In this document: positions 1 to 15,000 of the stretch, piece after piece
Layout of the letters: each line of letters starts with the position of its first letter
How positions within the stretch are numbered: the first letter of the stretch is position 1
Assembly (NCBI GenBank): GCA_963402885.1
Contig: OY727103.1
Coordinates: 16,394,085-16,458,084, forward strand
DNA from: Antedon bifida
Taxonomy: Eukaryota > Echinodermata > Crinoidea > Comatulida > Antedonidae
Direction of reading: 5' to 3'
Length of the DNA: 64,000 nucleotides
Program-made: the position numbers and the translations under genes
Notes under the pieces: model-generated
The model's database searches: none
What the model saw: only the letters and a program-made list of their open reading frames with translations
Told to the model about the DNA's origin: nothing

Positions 1-3000
1 AGCATAATTATCTGTACATGTACAGATATATGCACTGGAATCAACAGAAGAAATACTGCAAGTACCACCATTCTGACAATCAACATTAAAACATGGATTC
101 CCTGTGGTAAAGTTAATAAGATATAGTTATTACAGCATACTATATACTACTAGTATGCTCTGTCTACAGAATCAAGCTAATTTGACCAAAAAAAGTGTGA
201 TGTGCACAAATAGGGTAGTGATATGGCCAAATATGGTAGCGATATGACATCATCATGTCCATATATAGGCGCATCACATTATTTTGTCACATAAAGTTTG
301 ATGATAGTGTAGACAGAGCTTTAGAAAGGTATAACACACTTATTCTATAAACATTTACACATGTACATAAAGTGGTGTGGTTGTGAGAGGCCTACTAACT
401 ACTACAACTTTTTATCTAAAGTAGCTGAAAATCCACTTGGATGGTATTCCAAATCTTGTCAGGTTTTATTACATATGTTATTACCTTCATAAAGAAATAA
501 TCTTTTTATACATTTTTTTAATTCATTCTAGGCAATGCAGAATGCCTTTATTTTTTTTATACTAACCAACTCTATTATTTTAAGTAAACATAAAGTAATA
601 TGAATAAAAAATCGAAAGCTTGGTAAACCATATAAAAGAAATTTAAAAACAATAACATACATATAAGGTACAGTAATAAACAAAACAATGATATCCAACA
701 TTAATTAAAACTAAAAAATTTAAATTAGAATGACGAACATTAACAAGATTATGTGTTGTAATATTTCAGTGACTCCTTGAAATCATTTAAATTAAATAAT
801 TGTAAACAAAAAGATACAAAATATAACCAACATATAAATGTAAATCCAAAAGCAAATTACTGAGAAAAAATTACAATGCTGTGAGTGGCTGGATCTTTAT
901 GGAGATACAAAATAAAGTAAGCAAAAAGCTAAATCAAGTGTAAAAAAAAGTAAGTAAAAGTGAACACCCAGAAATATTTGCAGAGCTTTTGGGCAACCCT
1001 TATCAGTGCAATGTAACAAATCTATACACATATATCAATACATACAAATATTATTACATACATTATTATGGAAGGTGAATAAAAACAGTGCATGCTATTA
1101 AAAATGAAAGATTAATAAGTAAAAGAAGAAAAAAAATACAGCCACTAGATCTTAAAAACCTACAATATTCGCACATGTCCCCAAAGTAACTAACAGGGCA
1201 TATGCACGTGAAGATAGTTTCGGTAATTGTTTTTACACAAACTCCGTTATTCTGACACGGCGTGCTAGAGCAAGGATCGGCTAAAAGGAGAAATAGGAAA
1301 GCGTTTTGTTGTTAGCGTTGAGCCGTTAATGCGATAGTACAAAGAAAAATGATTATGTTAACTTTCATAAAACTGGAAACTTTTGATCCAAAATGTCTAA
1401 TCAAAAAAAAATTGTATTATTGTAATGAAAGAAAATAATTTCAAAAGACAATTTACTATTTTCTACAATTAATTTTTATTAAAGATTTTTCATAATAATA
1501 TAAAAATTATTATAAAATGAATTCGTCATGTAAAGGGCAATAAAGGAAATATATTTTTTTTGCTTTTATCAATTTTGCCTATTAATTAAAATATCAATTA
1601 TACTTTAAATTTTAAATTAGAGTGTTTAGGAACAACTGAAAGAAAAATAATGACAATTTGATTCCATTATGAGGTCAAGTTTATTTACACATTCTAAGAA
1701 TTTAAACAGATTTAAAATTTATTTGTTAAATTTAGTGTTGTATAGAACACACAAAAAGATGAACGTACACATTTCGCATTGGGTTCCAAAATAAGAAGTC
1801 TCACAGAGGCAGGAATAGAACGTGAAACCAGCATCCTGCATGCATATTCCTCCATTAAGACAAGGGTTACTTGTGCATGGTAAGGCTAAACAAAGCAATA
1901 CAGTTGTTAATAGAGTTAGTACAGTACGTAGGCCTATAATTACTTGCACATGGCTAAAGAAGGCACAGTTAGTTAGTATGTTAATGCTCCATGGTTATAA
2001 TGTTACTTGCACATTGTAAAGCTAAACAAAGAGAATAAAGAGTTATGGCCGTTTTTTTATTATTAATTATAAATAAGAAACGAAGATGTTGAGACACAGG
2101 ACAACGCTTATCATTATTTGGAAGTTTCCACCTTCAGTATGTTTCTTGTAATAGTTATAGGAAATGTTCTGATTGGATTCAAATCTGTTTGGAAGAGTCT
2201 TACACCAACTTGGTATCTAGCATTTTCCACTAATAGGGTTCTGCGTTGTACGAAGTGTTGTACGGTAAAACGCTAACTGTTATATTCACAATTGTCAGTA
2301 TTGTATGTTCAAATATTTAACCCTATGCAAATGGTACTTGTTAATGATCAAAATTTCACTGTAACTCTCTTAACCAATGAAAAATAGATTGCCTGGTTCT
2401 CATAAGCAGTTTGTGGTGTTAACCACACCCATCGTTCAATATATATAAACTTAAACATTGACTCTCTCAAAACAATAATCAAATTCACAAAATGAATTTC
2501 TTGGTTTATTTAAAAGAAAATAGCTTTGTTAACTTCATATTAAACATATTATAAATATTTGGAGAAACAAAGTGTATAAAGTAAAATACCAAAGTTTACA
2601 ATAACATTCCATTGCTATTTCAATGAGTGTGGGTGAATACAGACTAGAATAGAGTGACCTGATAGTATTCATGGTCATACACCATGACATTGAGCATTGA
2701 TGCATTCAACAAAGAAGTGAACTATAATCTTTTTACAGTTGTCATTTATGTTTTTGTATAGATAGATTTGATAATACTTTTTGTTTAGTCTAAGGACACA
2801 AACATACTGTACCCACGCTTTATAGCACAAATTGCAATGTATGATATATTTACTTTTTTAGTTGAAGAAACTATGAAAGTTCTGCCAGGAAGTGGTGGAT
2901 CCAGGTTTTTGAAATAGGGATCCAGGACCTAATATTGTGAAATTTTTAATTTAAGGGGAGAGGGGTCTATTAGTGCAAACATCTATTTCCAGTTAGATTT

Positions 3001-6000
3001 TAAAGAAACAAGAAAAATTAGTATCTATATACAGACAAAAGCATTGAACAAACAAGGTGGGTAATTTACCTGTCATGCACCTAGCTCCTGAAAATCCACC
3101 GGCGCATGTACAACTGTAAGAAGTAAATCCGGAATCTGTTGTACACGTACCTCCATTTTCACACGGAGAACTGTTACATGGACTCGCTAAAATATAAATA
3201 GACCAAAAAAATATTTTTAAAATGCCTGTTAATACTCACAAATTATCATTTGACCAATCATGATGCGATGGATAATCTAAACTGCCGCTCACGATTGGTC
3301 AAATCACTTGCGTTGTATCTATTGTATGTCCATGAGGGAAAAAAGCTTTATAGATATATTGACTTGAATGATAAAAAAGTATATTGTATTCCTTGATTAA
3401 ATAATTATAGCAATAACATTAGTAATTCAAACTAAATATTTCTTCTACACTACCAAACTTTATGAGACACAAAAATATGATGTGCTCATATATGGACACG
3501 ATGATTTCATATCACTACCATATTTGGATACATCACATATTTTTTGTCAAACTAGTATATGATAGTGTAGACAGAGCTTTAGATTGAAAAAATACAATAA
3601 AGGTAGGTTGCTCTTTAAACAGGCAAAATAAAACAATTCTGTTAAATATTTTAAAAGTTGGAAGTGAGTAAGTGAAGATGTCACATTTAAACATTAAAAG
3701 AAACAGTATACAAGTTTTAGGCAAAAGGTTTATCATAAAAACAGAATAGATTTTAAAGTGTTTAGGTTTAAAAAATGATGGAATCATGTTTTGATTCCTA
3801 AACATGGACACAAGTGTGTTGTGTTGGTACGGAATATTAAACAAACTGAATGGATATTTACGTGTGCTGCATGTAGTCCCTGTATATCCACTGGCACAAG
3901 AACAACTGTATAAAGTGTATTGAGAATTTGTAGAACATGTACCTCCATTCAGACAAGGAGAACTATTACAAGGATTAGCTAAATACAAAATAAAGCAAAA
4001 CATATAACAAAAAGAGTATAAGAGAATATAAGTGTTTTAACATTTTAGCTAACCTCTATTCTGGGGACATCTCTATAAAATAAAGAGTTTGTTACGTCCT
4101 AAAGGTGTCCTTTAAATAGAGGTTCTATATGCGAAAATTTTAGATTTGAAAAAAGTACTACAGTATAGTAGAGGTAAGTGAAGATTGTGGTTAAACATTT
4201 AACAACATAAAAGATTTAGAAAGAGACAAAAAGTGTGTTTTTTTTTACAAATAGACAAAAGATTAAAAGTAGAACATTACGTGTGCTGCATGTAGTCCCT
4301 GTATATCCTGTAGCACATGTACAACTGTATAAAGTGTATTGAGAATTTGTAGAACATGTACCTCCATTCAGACAAGGAGAACTATTACAAGGATTAGCTA
4401 AATATGAAATAAAACAATTTGTAACACACAAATCAAACAAGGAAAAGAGGAATAAATACTACAACAAATAAACAAAATATTTTATAGTGAAACATTACAC
4501 AATAGATTGATATTGAACAGACTGTAGAAATACAATACAATAGGTTGTTAACAGCGTATTAATAAACTGTCTGAAAATTTACGTGTATTGCATGTAGCTC
4601 CTATATATCCACTGGCACAATTACAACTGTAAGCTGTGTATTGAACATTTGTACCGCATGTACCTCCATTCAGACAGGGGAAACTGTTACAAGGATTGGC
4701 TATATATAAAATAAAACAAGAATATATATCTGTGTAAAACACATAATTAAACACTACAAATAACAAAAGAGCTATAAAACAGATCAAAGTCTAGGACAGT
4801 GTTGGAAAAACATATATTAATCATTTATTCCAATAATTATCGATAATTTTTTGGCATTCAAAACAAATTATGAACAATAACTGTAGGGCAAATGATGTTA
4901 TCAGATGACTAAATACAAGTAATAATTTCAATTTTATGTATTTTTGTTTGTTTTTATGCAACTTTTTATTTTTTTATTTCCATGCTATATAAAAAATGCT
5001 ATAAAATAAAATCAATTGTTCAATTTTCTGGGGAGTAGGTATGATTTTAGTTTCTTTCAATTAAAAAATGAGGCAGTATAAAGTGTGTATGATTACCCAA
5101 AAAAGCTCACGATATTATAATTGCATAAAAAAAGTTTAAACAAAATGGGAGTTACTGCAGTAACTACAGTAGAATAATTTTGATCTCTTACGTGTACTGC
5201 AAGTTGTTCCTCCAAAGCCACTAGCGCATGTACAAGAAAAGGAGCCGGAATCTGCAGAGCATGTACCGCCATTTAGACAAGGGGAACTGTTGCATGGAGA
5301 GGCTAAAATATAAAAAAAGAAAAACGCATTTTTTTTTTTTTTAACCATATTTAATGAGGGTGATCCATCCAGCTATTGCTGATCATTAGGGACCCTCAGA
5401 GGTTCACAAGACAAACATAATATACACAAGATGCTCTACATAAACAAAGTCTTATTACAAGTCTTTGGGAGTGGAGTAATTTGGTCCTTAGAAAAAATCC
5501 TGACATGTGACGGGACTTGAACCCAGGACCCTTGGAGTGGTAGCCAAGCATCATAACCACCAAGCCAAACATAAAACTCAAAATTTAATTGTTCAGTGAT
5601 CATGTTTAATGCCATTAAAAAAAATTCTCCATTTTGTAGACAAAACAATTTATTTTTACAGTAGTCAAGAACAAAAAAAACATGATATATAATGACCTCT
5701 GAACAAAAAAAAAACATAAGATATCTTACTAGAAGTTCCGCAGTTGTCTCCTGTGAAAGTGCCGGTACATCCGCAGGTATAATAAGCATTGGTACCGGAA
5801 TATTGGTTTTGACAGACACCACCATTTAGACACGGACCACTCACACACGGTGCTATATAAAAAGTTACAAAAATAAGTTTAGTTTAGTTTATAAAGTTAC
5901 AGTAGAATATGGACACCCATATTCTGGGAAATACCTAGACATTTCCTGTGAAACCAATGGTATGAAGTGACACCCCTTGTTGTGGCCACTTAATAGTGGT

Positions 6001-9000
6001 TGTACTGTAAAAAAACACCTCCAATTGCTACATCATGGTGTAGGCCTATTATCAAATGATAAAGAAATGTTTAGTAATAAATATTGTAACTCAAATATTG
6101 AAATATCATGAAAATCATTGAAATAATCTGAAAAATCATAAGACAACAAAGTAATGATTGTAAATAAATAAAATAAAAAAATTACAAAATCTGTGAAGAT
6201 TTTTCTTCTTCTCTGCCAAAATTAAAAAAAAAAGGTTCTAGATTGTCACTATGTCAATATGAATGACAAGTTGAAATAGTACATTAATTGTAAGATCATT
6301 ATGAAAAACATGAAAAGAAAAAATGTTTTAGTTTAGTGCATCTTTCCATTCATTTTGACAAAACTTTGTAAATATGGATGCACATGATGAATTATTTTAG
6401 ATACACTGTATATTCGCAAGACTGCACTCAACCTTAAACACCATTTTACACTGTGTTTATTCAAGAACTATATAAATATTTGTACAAGCTATGTATGACA
6501 AATAAATGCAGTACACAATTGCTTGTTTTAAAATAATACTGTGGGAATTGATATTGTGTAAATATACAAACATGTTTTCAATGCAAACCACTTCTCTTAA
6601 AATTATTTGAAAATAAAATACCTAATAAGTAAAGACAAGCCCAGTGGGCTTAACCTTGAAACAAAACACAATTATTATTATTATTGGGATAGATAAGAAG
6701 AAAAGAGTATTTTCCTGAAAGACATTTTCTGATAAGTCTATTGAAACTCTTTATGCACCAAAAGGTCACAAATTAATTAATTTTATTGAAATTTTCTTCA
6801 GCAAACTAGAGAGTTTAGGCCCAGGAAAAAGAATTGAATGTATTAACAATTCCTAGATTTTACAAATAATCGAGAAAAAAAGAGAAACAAAACTACAAAA
6901 CTGAATTAGAAAAGAAAATTATGTTTAAAAAAGTGTTAACTTTATATTTTGAATAAAAAACATTTTCTAAATTTCAAAAAGTTAAAGTACTGACATAGCA
7001 ACAAAAACCTGGAAAATGTTAAACAAATTGACAGACTGAACTCAATAATAGAAATAAAAACCAAAATACAATATTCCATACAAATTCAAAGTATTACATA
7101 ATCCCCAAAATTGTATCAATAGAAAGAGAAACTTTAAAACGCTTCATGCATAACACTACTACCTGTTATGTTACAATAGGTGCCTATCCAGTTAGAAACA
7201 CATTGGCAGACGAACCCTAGTAAGACATCTTCACTACCAGGTTGCAATACCTCAATGCATTCACCATTTTGACATGGATCTGGGTTGCAGTCTGAAGTAG
7301 GCTGAAGTACTAGGGATAGTAATACGGAATATGTAGGTTTTTAAAATACATGTAATACGGATAATGTTACGTATTCTTTATGTGTTAGAGGTTACAGTAG
7401 GCCTAATGATGATGACAATGATAATGAAAATGAGGTCAAGAATGATAATGAGGTCATGCATGAAAATGAGGTCACGAATAAAAATGCAGTCCATCATAAA
7501 AGTGGTGACATAATTGTTTTGTTTGCCTTTTATATAGATAGATGGCAAAGGTGACAGTAACAATGATGATGATAATGACAAAAAGGTCACCAGTGACAAC
7601 AAGGTCACCAATGACAATGAGGTCACCAATGACAATGAGGTCAAGTACAGTGGTTATATGGTGATGAAGAACAGTGATGAGTTGATAATACTGTGCAATG
7701 AATTAAACTTACAATTCTCACAATTATTCCCCTCATAGTTCACAGCACAATTACAATTATAAGAGTTACCAGAGGGAGTACAAACTCCTCCGTTAAGACA
7801 TGGATTGGGACTACATTGTTGACCTTTGACATGTCGAAAATGAGCAGCATAAAAAAGAAAGTTATTATATTAAGATTAAGAAGGTATAAACATTTCTAGT
7901 CTACGTTCTAGATGACGATTTGGCTTAACATTTAAAAAACGAAAAACATTTTGGCACAGTTGGCATATCATACCTAGACATGGAATCTAAAACATCAAAA
8001 TAGCCATTGTATTGGTGGCTCTCATACAATGTAAACAAAACAATAGTTAGAAAACTTAATATAATACTGTATATTAATATAATATATAATATTATTTTTT
8101 GAAAAACGCTTACTTATTTTCAATTAACTACAATTTCTAATTGACATTGTTGTTTAGTCAAACTTAATTCAGAGTATCACCTCACCATTGTAACACGAAG
8201 CTTCCAAACCGAATTGAACACAAATACTACCAGTTGGACAAAGGAGCGATGCACAAGGGTCAACTGAGGTCAAATGAAGGGTAAAATAAAACAATGAATT
8301 ATACTATTGCATTTAGAGAATCGTACTGTGTATGGTGCGCTACACAGTACAAAAAGTGATGGGTGAAATGGATAGATAGATAATGGAAGGAATGAATGGA
8401 AAGAAAGGTAAATCGGATGAATGCAAAAATTAATAAATAAAAAAAACAAATGAAAAGGAAAAAAATGTTAAATAAATGGATTAAAAAATAGATAATTGAA
8501 ATGAAATTATACCACAAGAATGATTAGATGAATGGGAAAATTATAGATACAGAGGTATATGGATAGAAAAAATACTGGAAAAAAAATACTATATGGAAGA
8601 ATCTACATTCCCACATAAGGAAATTATTTTTAAAAAAAAAATTGAAAAGAAAATAGAAATAATAAATATTCTCCTTCTCTTTTAATTTCTATCTTAAGAG
8701 AATTTCCTAGTTTGTTTGTTTTCCAAGTTCAAAGCAATAAGCAATTTTAGATAATACTGAAATCCACAATCTAAGGAAAAATCCATTGAAAAAAAAATAA
8801 ATAAAATAAAGATGTGTGTTTACCGCTTTCACAAAAAGGTATAGTGCCGGAGATTACACAAACAGTGTTGTCAGGACAATTCACATAGTTACAAGGGTTT
8901 TCTTTTAACCAGAAATAAAGTAAAAAATATTATATGAAAATGTAAAAAATGAAAAATTGTAAAAGTTATCAAGAAAGTGTAAAATGGATAAAACCAGGGA

Positions 9001-12000
9001 GGAATAACAAAAATGAGAAGTGTAATTTCACTGATAGAACAAACAATCTAAAATAATATTCTTTATTTAGATTTTATATTTATTTTAACTAAGTTATTAT
9101 TTTTATTAACTATGTTAGCGTTTCTTCTGTTACCTAAGTTAACATTTCCCTTAACTAAGTTAATATTTCGTTTAACTAAGTTAGAATTTCTTACTTAAAC
9201 ATTATTTAAAGAAAATTTAATTTTTAAAAAAGCTGACAAAAGTTACCAAAAGCACAGTAATATAGTAACTAAGTTAATTTTTCGTTTAACTAAGTTAGAA
9301 TTTCTTACTTAAACATTTATTTAAAGAAAATTAAATTTTTTAAAAAGCTGACAAAAGTTACCAAGAGCACAGTAATATACTCCCTCTATTGACAGTAAAC
9401 AGTACTCATTGGCTGCACATGACGGGCAGGGATCAACTGTAAACAAAGGTTAATTATTAATGCTGTGTAAAATAGTCGAGTGTACACTAACAGTATGTGC
9501 CTGTTTAGCGATATGACATTAACAAGCTTTTGATTTGCGCTGCCCGACAGCCTAGGATGTTGATGTGTCATAGGTTGTCGTCTGAAGCTAGAAACCAGCA
9601 GAACGGTGTCATAGAATAAAGCATGACCTTATTTAGCAACGGTCGTTGGCCATTGTAATTCGTAAGCTCCATTGATTATGATAGAGAATGAATATGATTG
9701 TGATTCATGATTACAAGAGTGATATTGAAACGCCTTTTGACAGATTTCCACTACAACCATTTTTGTCAAAATAAATAAACATTTTTTCTGAAGCCTAATA
9801 ACAATAAACAAATTATGTTTCAACTCGATATTTACCGTTAAGTTCACATGTTGCTCCTGTATACGCATTCGTACAAGCACAGGTATAAGAAGCGCCCACC
9901 ACGCTACAGGTACCAAAATTTTGACACGGGTTAGGGTTACATGGTGAAGCTGAAAAACAAACACATTCCTGGTTAACATACTACTTATGCACATTGTGTC
10001 CAAGAAGCCTTAAAAAATTGTACAGTTATATCTACTGAAGCCTGGATCCAATTCGGTGGGCAGACAAAAATTGGATTGCGTGCTGTTAGTTGGATCCGTA
10101 TGAGATAACACTATATAACACACCAAAAAGATTCTTGTCTTTTGATTGAACGATTGTGGGTCACATGGACAAACTCTTGATGTCAGAGTGCATTATTCCT
10201 CGTTGTGTTACACATGAGCAACCGGAAGGCATGACGTGTGGATAGGCTGTTGAATGCGCATCGATAATCAACCTGTAATGTCATGTCGTCTATTGTTCTG
10301 CTCTGCATCCGATTGGATTTCTGCATTTTCGAATGGTAGGCCTAATTGACCTAGCCTCTTGTAAACATTATGTAAATTACGAATGTTTTATATTCGTGCA
10401 ATGGGGTAAATACTTTCTTTCGGTGAAAGATGAAATGACTCCTATTTTCACCTGGGGCATAGATTTACAATACAGTTGTTTCAAGATTTCAACTTACAAG
10501 TGGTGCATGTTGCTCCTGTCCACGCACTAGTACAAGTACAGGTAAAGGAAGTGCCTGTCACAGCACAGGTACCAAAATTTTGACACGGGTTAGGGCTACA
10601 TGGTGTAGCTGAAAACAAACAATTAATTTAATTATTTACTGTCTAATATGTGTTTTAATGTATGAAAAGAATATATACTTTACCTATTTCGAGTTTCTGA
10701 TTAAACATGGGCCTTGGTTCTCTGAAATAGTTTAGGCCTACTATTTTAAGAGGCGTCTTATAGCAGTTAAAAATAGTTTTAAAAAGATACTCAGCTAGAA
10801 CGCGAAGTATATTTACATACTATATCTCCATTTTTTCCTCAGGTCAATTTAACTAGATTAGACCTACATGGGTATATTAACTGAAAAACAAATACAATTT
10901 TATTGGTGTACTAAGTAGATCACATCTGATTGGCTTAAAAAAATAATTAATAAGTACAGGTTTTTCCAGCTTACCTGTGGTGCATGTTGTTCCTGTCCAT
11001 CCACTAGCACAAGTACAGACAAAGGAAGTGCCCGAGTCGGCACAGGTACCGAAGTTTTGACATGGATTAGGGTTACATTGTGTATTAACTGGAAAAAAAG
11101 AAAATGCTAATGTACTAAGTAGTTCACAACTAAATATTCTAAATGGGTGTCATATTGGTTTAATAAATATTAATAACTACAATGTGCTTACCTGTAGTGC
11201 ATGTTGTTCCTGTCCATCCACTAGCACATGTACAGGTAAAAGAAGTGCCTGACTCAGCACAGGTACCAAAATTTTGACACGGGTTAGGGTTACATGGTGT
11301 AGTAACTGAAAAACAAACACTTTCATGATTAACATATTACATATGGTTCTCAAATTGTTGTGCTTAAAAGGCTTTCAAATCTTCCAGTTGGATTTCTAGT
11401 TTTCTACATTTTTTTTACATTTTGAGCCTTCCATGCCTATATATATATTTGTTATTGTACTTCCATAATTATATTGATATGGTGATTTATCATTTATTGT
11501 TACTTTTCAGCAAAATGACCTACAATACCAACCAACATTACCAATTCTTTATAAATTTGACGTCTGTGGCCCGCCATACGTAATTCACTGTACGTTTTGA
11601 ATGACACTTACGGCGCATCATACCTTGACGTGCCATACCCACCGCGGTTGTCGCACTTATATTAAATTGTCGCACTTTGTAATAAAGTTGTCGCACTTTG
11701 TAATAACATCGCTTTTTGTAACATTAATAAAGGTTGTAATTATTGCCATTTTATTGTCATTTTAGGCCTACTAATTTCTAATAGATAGGCCTAGATAATA
11801 GAACGTCCGCTGCAACAAGTTCTGGAACGTCGTACCATTGAGCTAGCTCCAGTCGGCCGATGCCAAAAGATAATAGTCATATGGAATGCAAAAATGATCA
11901 TAATGTAAAGGCCTACTTTAACAGCAAATTTAAAAACGGAAAATACCCTTTTCCGACGAGTAGGCTTATCGAAAAAACGCAACAAAAAGTAACTCTAAAA

Positions 12001-15000
12001 GGAAGATAACAAGAAATGAAAAAGACCTTTGAAAACCGAAGAAAATATGGACAAACAGGATACAGGGTGACTTGAAAACAGCAATAAATTACACTGGCCA
12101 CCTTAAGACACACTCGGTGCACGACGGGGATAACTGGCACAAAATAGTATAACGCGCCTAACGAACGATATGAAGCGTATTGATAATTTTGTAAAGGTTA
12201 AACAAAATTCGAACGAAACGAAACTCCTCGAACCAAGATAAAATCGAAAATATTAGAACTTAAATAAAAGATAAAAAGTACAGTAAACCAACAAGATATA
12301 AATACATTGATTTGAAGATAAAACAAACCACATTGATTTGTAAAAATTGCATCCAAAAATAAATAACATTGTTACTTACTCGCTGTACCCGTTTGACAAA
12401 AAGTTCCAGAAAATCCAGCGAGACAGCTACACGTGTATGACGTTTGTGACGCAGCAACGCATTCACCGCCATTTGTACACGAGTTTGAAACGCATGGATT
12501 CGTTACTGACAAAACAGAACAGATGAATAATCAGTGGAATCTATCTTAGAGTTTAATACCGTAGGCCTACACTTGTTGGGGTTAGGGACAAAATTGATTA
12601 TCTAGTTTTAGTGACGTCAATTATCGTGTATTACACAATATTAATGAGTGTTTTTAATGCGGTTTTATGACATGTTCCCCTGGAAACCATTTAAGGATTC
12701 CATAGATATTAAAGCAAGTCACATATCATATAAGAGGATAACATGTATGAAATCAATAAGTGGTAACTGTTGCTTGTAAAGACGCCTCAGTAAACAGCGT
12801 TAAGCCGAAAAATGAATTTGAAAAACGGTCGTATTTTTCGGTCGACAATTTTTGTTGACGGGTTATGCGACCTTTGCTTGATCCATCAGCAAGGATAGCC
12901 AAATTCATTCACTATCCTTCTCAAAGATGGCAACCCTGGTTTCACAAGACATACACGCTCTACAAAAGCAAAGTCTTTGGAAGTGATGGAATTGGGTTTT
13001 CAAAATGAACACATTTCTATGTCTTGTAGGCCTACGATCCATTTCATCGAAGAAACTTTTTTTCAAAACTTACCAGTTTCCAGGGCAATATATGACGTGT
13101 TACAAGCTAAATTTGATATATTATCAGAGCAAAGAGAACACACATAAGCCAGGCCTGATACTGTACAAATGTGGTCTGTAGGACACGGGGTAATTCCTGT
13201 ACAGTCTAGCCGCATTAAGAGAAAACAAATATGGTTTAATTGAATTGAAAAATTGAAAAGAAATGATGAAACAGCAAAACATTGAAAAATGTAAAAAAAT
13301 CGATAAAGAAAGAAAAAATAGGAGGCATGCTTTTCTTGAATCGGAGATAAAGGAGAGGGTTGTGTGATGCCTGTCAAATTGATAAGATAATTATTATGGA
13401 GGCGTCATTAGACGTAAAAAAGGAAAAAGAATTTTAAATATGAATGTGAAATATAGCAGTAATGTATCATAAAAGTTTCAGCAACTTAAGAAAAAATCCG
13501 ACACCAGATTTAATATAATGAGCAAAATGATGACGAAATGACAATCATACAATAGAGTCACGGTGACCAATACAGACCAGCCTATGCTTACCAGACCAGA
13601 AGATACCAACAGATGAGGGAAATATTGTGAAAGGGAACATATATCAGGTGGTAATGGGTCTAGACCCATAGTTGGATTGTTTAGAAGATGAATGCTCAAA
13701 AAAAAATGTTCAACAGCAAAAAGTCATGCAAAGCAACAGATAAAGCTTTAGAAATGGAGAATGATGTCTTACACCCGCTGGACTGACATAACGATCCTCC
13801 ATAACCTTCTAAGCAGGAACATTCAAAATGAGTGGAATTGGTGTTAACACATTCACCTCCATTGAGACAAGGATCAGAGTTACAAGGATTCGCCTCAGCA
13901 TTACACAGTTGCCCCGTATAACCAGCATTGCATTGGCACTCAAACGTTAGATCATCAAGAGGTACGCACGTCCCGAAGACGCACGGGTCGCTGCTGACAC
14001 ACGGTAACGACGCAGTCTCGCAAAACACACCGTAATATCCACTTGAACATGAACAAGTCGTCGTGAAATTACCTACTGGAACGCACACCCCACCGTTCAA
14101 ACAGGCATGCGTGGCACATAAGCCAGGACCTATGAATGTGATAATATATGAACAATCGAGTTTTAAAAATAGAAATAAAATATATAAGCCTATACAATGC
14201 TTATTGTCGTGAATGTTGTGTTGCTTGTTCGTATTGATAGTAAGGGGTTCTACTATATCTGTTTGTTTTTTTTATTAACTGGGAAGAATTGAGAAAGAAA
14301 AGAAGAAGACAGACAACCTAAAACGAAAAAGTAAAATAAAGCCAATATACACTTGTCCGAGTGAAAATATCTAACGAAGGAATTTACAATCGTTTATATA
14401 ATAGTTCGATTACAACCAAAAAGTTTGTATCGCGTTCGCCATTATGGAGATATTACTAAGTTCGAGTTTTACAGTAGGCCTAATAGACACTATAAACGAC
14501 AGGCCCTTGTATGTCAGAACAGGTTGAAATAAATGTAGGCCTTATTTAAATCTTCAACAAGACCATGTAATGGGTACGGGCCTAATGTGACTTTCAATCC
14601 TCCCTAAAGAGTTTAAGTCACTAGGCCTAGGCAGTTTTAGTTTTAAATCGGCAGTTTGTAATTCCACTTTATAATTACAAGATTATAAATTCCTTCATTT
14701 TCTACTACCGGTATGTGTAACGCTTGACGTGACAGGTACAAAATATCGTACCATTCATTGCCATCATTTGTAGTATAACAATGAAAATTAACGAAGCGAG
14801 ATAATTCCAATTCAAATAGAAATTGTATAAAACTTAAAAGCATGAAGTTCTAAAACAGAAAGTGTCACCAATATTATTACAGTTTTGTATATTTATAGTG
14901 GCACACGACGAAATTCGCTTGGCATGCTGACGCCCAACCGTTATACCATTGGCCTTCATCGGTTCAATCGCCAGAACAGCGCTTAGTTTCTCAGATGCTG

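Noticed and set aside
5396-5825. Two minus-strand frames overlapping the SINE and an EGF exon
   Set aside because: One reads through the SINE, the other is an EGF exon in the wrong frame.
11800-11865. Minus-strand TAGCTCAATGGTACGACG resembling a tRNA 5' half
   Set aside because: No acceptor stem pairing or B box; not called as tRNA or SINE.
14915-14985. tRNA-like A box on the minus strand (AATGGTATAACGGTTGGGC)
   Set aside because: No matching B box at the right spacing and no cloverleaf; at best a worn tRNA-derived fragment.
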